Shown here: positions 61,537-64,000 of the stretch, piece after piece
How positions within the stretch are numbered: the stretch's first letter is position 1
How the letters are laid out: every line of letters starts with the position of its first letter
Assembly: GCF_021730305.1 (NCBI RefSeq)
Contig: NZ_CP032674.1
Span: 3,643,001 to 3,707,000 of the forward strand
Direction of reading: 5' to 3'
Length of the DNA: 64,000 bases
Source: Xanthobacter sp. YC-JY1
GTDB taxonomy: Bacteria > Pseudomonadota > Alphaproteobacteria > Rhizobiales > Xanthobacteraceae
Made by a program: the position numbers and the translations under genes
Notes under the pieces: model-generated
Database searches by the model: none
What the model was told of the DNA's origin: nothing
What the model saw: only the letters and a program-made list of their open reading frames with translations

Positions 61537-62322
61537 TCACGCCGCGTATTTGGACTGCCGGCGCTCCAGCAGGCGGAGGAGCGCCTTCCAGTCACGCTCG
61601 TCGATGAAGGGGTCGATATCCTCGAATTGCTTTGCCGTCCGGCGGGCCACCGCCTCGGACGGGAAGATGAGCGATGCTCCGGCAGACTGCGCTGCGACCT
61701 GGATCTTGCAGGCCGTCTCCAGATAATACATGAGCTCGAAGGCATCGCGGACAGTCTTCCCGCACGTCAGGAGCCCATGATTTTCGAGAATGAGGGCATT
61801 GTGCGCGCCGATATCCAGCACAAGGCGCGTCTGCTCTTCGAGATCGAGGGCGATGCCCTCGAAGGGATGGTAGCCTACCCGCTCGAAGAAGCGCAAAGCG
61901 TGCTGGGAGATGGGCAGGAGCCCCTCCTTCTGCGCAGACACGGCGACGCCGGCGGCCGTGTGGGTGTGAAAGATGCATCGCGCATCCGGCCGTGCACGGT
62001 GGATCGCCGAATGAATGACGAAGCCGGCGGGGCTGACGTCAAGCGGGTCGTCGTCGAGTTGGTTGCCCTCGATATCCACCTTCACGAGGTTGGAGGCGTT
62101 CACCTCCTCATAAAGCAGCCCGAAGGCATTGATGAGGAAATGCTCGCTCTTGCCGGGGATGCGCAAGGAGATATGATTGTAGATCATATCCGTCATCCCG
62201 TAGTGGGCGCACAGATGGTAGCACGCGGCCAACTCCACGCGCGCCGCCCACTCCACGTCGCTGACCCGATTACGCAATGTGGTGCGACGCTGCAGAGACT
62301 GCTGCATTTTATCGTTGTTCAT
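61537..62322 (-). CDS. Class II aldolase/adducin family protein
   Basis: This 261-residue protein has the zinc site of the family in HTHTAAGVAV and the ENHGLLTCGKT segment, preceded by the YNHISLRIPG motif. Members are fuculose-phosphate-type aldolases, decarboxylases or dehydratases; an adducin-like hydrolase or aldolase on an unphosphorylated acid is plausible because the linked gene is an organic anion carrier. It is the first gene of the unit and is divergent from a LysR gene. Confidence 0.88.
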   Translation of the reverse strand: MNNDKMQQSLQRRTTLRNRVSDVEWAARVELAACYHLCAHYGMTDMIYNHISLRIPGKSEHFLINAFGLLYEEVNASNLVKVDIEGNQLDDDPLDVSPAGFVIHSAIHRARPDARCIFHTHTAAGVAVSAQKEGLLPISQHALRFFERVGYHPFEGIALDLEEQTRLVLDIGAHNALILENHGLLTCGKTVRDAFELMYYLETACKIQVAAQSAGASLIFPSEAVARRTAKQFEDIDPFIDERDWKALLRLLERRQSKYAA

Positions 62323-62349
62323 GACGCAGGATGCTCCCTATCATCTCGT

Positions 62350-62368
62350 CCGGCCGTGTTGAGGCCGG
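62350..62368. promoter_or_regulatory. Candidate LysR site between divergent genes
   Basis: CCGGCC-N7-GGCCGG is a perfect 6-bp-arm dyad in the 111-base gap between the aldolase and LysR genes. It lacks the AT-rich T-N11-A core, so the assignment is weak. Confidence 0.3.
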
Positions 62369-62433
62369 GTGAAGCTGCAGCACGCATCCCGCAAAATCCA
62401 ATGCCGTGTGAGCCGGAGATATAACCAGAAATC

Positions 62434-63369
62434 ATGCCCCTCGATTCCAGACTGGTGACGGCGTTTCTCGCGGTGGCCGAGCAAGGCTCTCTCAGCCGGG
62501 CCGCGCAGGCGCTCAACCTCACCCAGCCGGCGTTGACCCGGACGATCAAGCGCCTGGAGGCCCAGGTGGGCGCGCCGCTCTTCGAGCGCCATCCCGCTGG
62601 GATGACGCTGACCGCGTATGGCGAGGTGCTTCTGAGGCGGGCGCGGATTCTCGAGAGCGAGACACAGACCACGATCTCGGAAATCCGGGCGCTGCGCGGA
62701 ATCGGCCAGGGCAGCGTCCGGCTCGGCATCGTGTCCAGCGCGGCCGAGGTTCTTCTTCCTCCGGTGATCGCCCGGATGGCGGAGACATTTCCAGAGACGG
62801 TATTTTCCGTCGCGGTCGGGCTGGAGGATGAGTTGGCCGTGCGCCTCGTCCACGGCGAACTCGATCTGGCGGTTGCCTTTCACCTGCCGGAGGGACAGGA
62901 CATTCAATGCCTCGTCAGCGGTCCGCCCCACGATGGCTGCTGCTTCGTCTCCAGCAGGACGCACGTGCTGGCGGCGCGGGCGGACCTCTCCCTTGAAGAC
63001 ATCCGCGCGGAAAACTGGGTCCTCCCGCCCGTAGGCACCTCGGTGCGCGCGCAGGTGACCGAAGTATTCGCCAGAAATGGCTCGCCGGAACCTGTCGTTC
63101 GCGTCGAGACGCAGTCCTTGCTGGCCATGAAGGCCCTGGTGGAGCGGGCCGGATTCCTGACCTGGCTTCCGCCGATGCTGTTCGAAGGCGATGCCGCGCC
63201 GATCATCGCGCTGGACGTGAGGCGGGCGCAGGTGCAATCGAGCCGCAGCTTCTCGATCTATTGCCGTGCGAACAGCTTGCTGACGGTCGCCGCGTCCCGT
63301 GTGCTGCAGCAACTGAGGAAAGAGCTGGAATCCGGTCAACACAGAGCGGACATTCGCGGCCCGAGGTGA
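62434..63369 (+). CDS. LysR family transcriptional regulator
   Basis: This 311-residue regulator has the LysR helix-turn-helix (FLAVAEQGSLSRAAQALNL, TQPALTRTIKRLEAQVG in landmarks) and a two-lobed effector domain from about residue 90. It is divergent from the aldolase-MFS unit, the classical arrangement for a LysR activator and its target. The inducer is probably the transported acid. Confidence 0.9.
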   Translation: MPLDSRLVTAFLAVAEQGSLSRAAQALNLTQPALTRTIKRLEAQVGAPLFERHPAGMTLTAYGEVLLRRARILESETQTTISEIRALRGIGQGSVRLGIVSSAAEVLLPPVIARMAETFPETVFSVAVGLEDELAVRLVHGELDLAVAFHLPEGQDIQCLVSGPPHDGCCFVSSRTHVLAARADLSLEDIRAENWVLPPVGTSVRAQVTEVFARNGSPEPVVRVETQSLLAMKALVERAGFLTWLPPMLFEGDAAPIIALDVRRAQVQSSRSFSIYCRANSLLTVAASRVLQQLRKELESGQHRADIRGPR

Positions 63370-63614
63370 GGCGCTCGAAGTGTCTTCTGCGACCTCTGGC
63401 GAGAGCTCTTGCTCTACGAAGCGACTTCAGAACCCGCGCAACCCATTTATTTATCGACTCATTCTGCTCCGACGATCGCCGGTCGACCGCTGACCGTCAA
63501 AAAATTCCACCACCGATACAAGTCCGCCCCCCGACTGCCGGGTCATGATACCACTCATTCCCGAGGGTAAGCTTTCAGCCGAATTAAGCAGATCCATTAA
63601 AATCGGGGGGACTG
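63370..63614. other. Intergenic region before the secreted-protein gene
   Basis: This 245-base stretch is less GC-rich than its surroundings and includes TTTATTTATCGACTC (63448 region) and AAAAAATTCC. A GGGGGG run precedes the ATG at 63615 by three bases. I see no gene and no clear operator. Confidence 0.4.
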
Positions 63615-64000
63615 ATGGCGAAGGGGATGGGGCGCCAGGCGGGGGCGCGTGGTCTTGCGGAGCGGCGGCTGGAGCTTTGTGCGAGCGCGAGCGTGCTGGC
63701 ATTTTCTATAGCCACCAGCCCAGCTCTCGCCTAGACCTACGGCGGCACGCGCAACAGCCTCTTCGTGAACCCGTCTCCAATCCACGGGCAGGATGCCTAC
63801 AGCACCGGCTGGTGGCTCTTCAAAGACTACTATCAGGCGACGCAGGGCGGCGACGGCCCGACCCTGAACGTCACCACCTATGGCACCATCAAAGCCATCG
63901 ATCCCACCCAGATCATCTGGAAGCAATCCATCGCGCCAGCCCTCGTCGTGGGCTCGGAAGGCGGCCACGGCGGCGCCGGGCTCAAGCGCGGCTACCAGGC
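63615..64000 (+). pseudogene. Secreted autotransporter-like protein with in-frame TAG, cut by window edge
   Basis: The frame from ATG 63615 encodes a basic N-terminus and a hydrophobic stretch ending SPALA, a textbook signal peptide of 39 residues. The next codon is TAG (63732-63734), but the same frame then stays open to the window end (88 codons) and reads TYGGTRNSLFVNPSP, with polar, Gly/Thr-rich sequence like an autotransporter passenger. A single C-to-T change in CAG would explain the stop. A recent pseudogene, a sequencing error or read-through cannot be told apart here. Confidence 0.55.

Overview
The window is high-GC DNA, densely coded, with short intergenic gaps and many ATGA-type overlaps. 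The gene content (many acyl-CoA enzymes, orphan LivK-type binding proteins, a cyclohexanecarboxylate ring-degradation cluster best known from Rhodopseudomonas, Acr3-type arsenite export) suggests an alphaproteobacterium of the Hyphomicrobiales, probably Xanthobacteraceae or a relative. That placement is inference from gene content and style, not from a marker gene. I see no rRNA, tRNA, CRISPR array, transposase or phage gene.

Layout. 1-2770: the end of an acyl-CoA synthetase, a GntR/FadR-type regulator, a nitroreductase and an SDR. 2840-7806: a TetR regulator divergent from a four-gene operon (cyclase, BKACE, SMP-30/lactonase, binding protein) behind two tandem operators and ending in a strong terminator. 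7828-12508: a three-gene minus-strand unit (3-hydroxyacyl-CoA dehydrogenase, 3-hydroxybutyrate dehydrogenase, binding protein) behind a good sigma-54 promoter, with a divergent sigma-54 activator. 12530-13327: exonuclease III. 13521-28098: an alicyclic acid catabolic block: crotonase, MDR oxidoreductase, acyl-CoA dehydrogenase, a BadR-like MarR regulator, BadH, BadI, AliB, AliA, a FadB-like protein, ETF-ubiquinone oxidoreductase, a thioesterase, a MaoC protein and a third orphan binding protein. One AT-rich operator motif recurs at its three promoter regions. 28204-33476: an ene-reductase, PoxB, and a CRP/thioredoxin-reductase-like fusion with a UBP zinc finger. 33531-44614: aromatic meta-cleavage genes split over two units (HpaI/HpaH-type genes, cyclase and MFS under LysR; MFS, extradiol dioxygenase, flavin hydroxylase and FAH hydrolase with IclR). 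44681-46717: a DEAD-box helicase behind a structured leader with a small ORF. 46926-48727: an SDR and a Crp-like regulator. 48919-57147: two taurine/NMT1-type ABC cassettes facing each other, each with an amide hydrolase. 57415-59937: an arsenic operon. 60189-63369: MFS transporter, class II aldolase and divergent LysR. 63615-end: the start of a secreted, autotransporter-like gene carrying an in-frame TAG.

How it fits together. In the central block AliA activates cyclohexanecarboxylate, AliB desaturates it, a crotonase hydrates it, BadH oxidises it and BadI opens the ring to pimeloyl-CoA; the FadB-like protein and ETF-QO would carry on beta-oxidation and pass electrons to quinone. BKACE chemistry typically yields acetoacetate, which the nearby 3-hydroxybutyrate dehydrogenase interconverts with 3-hydroxybutyrate. 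The rest is a set of separately regulated catabolic modules, several with recognisable operators.
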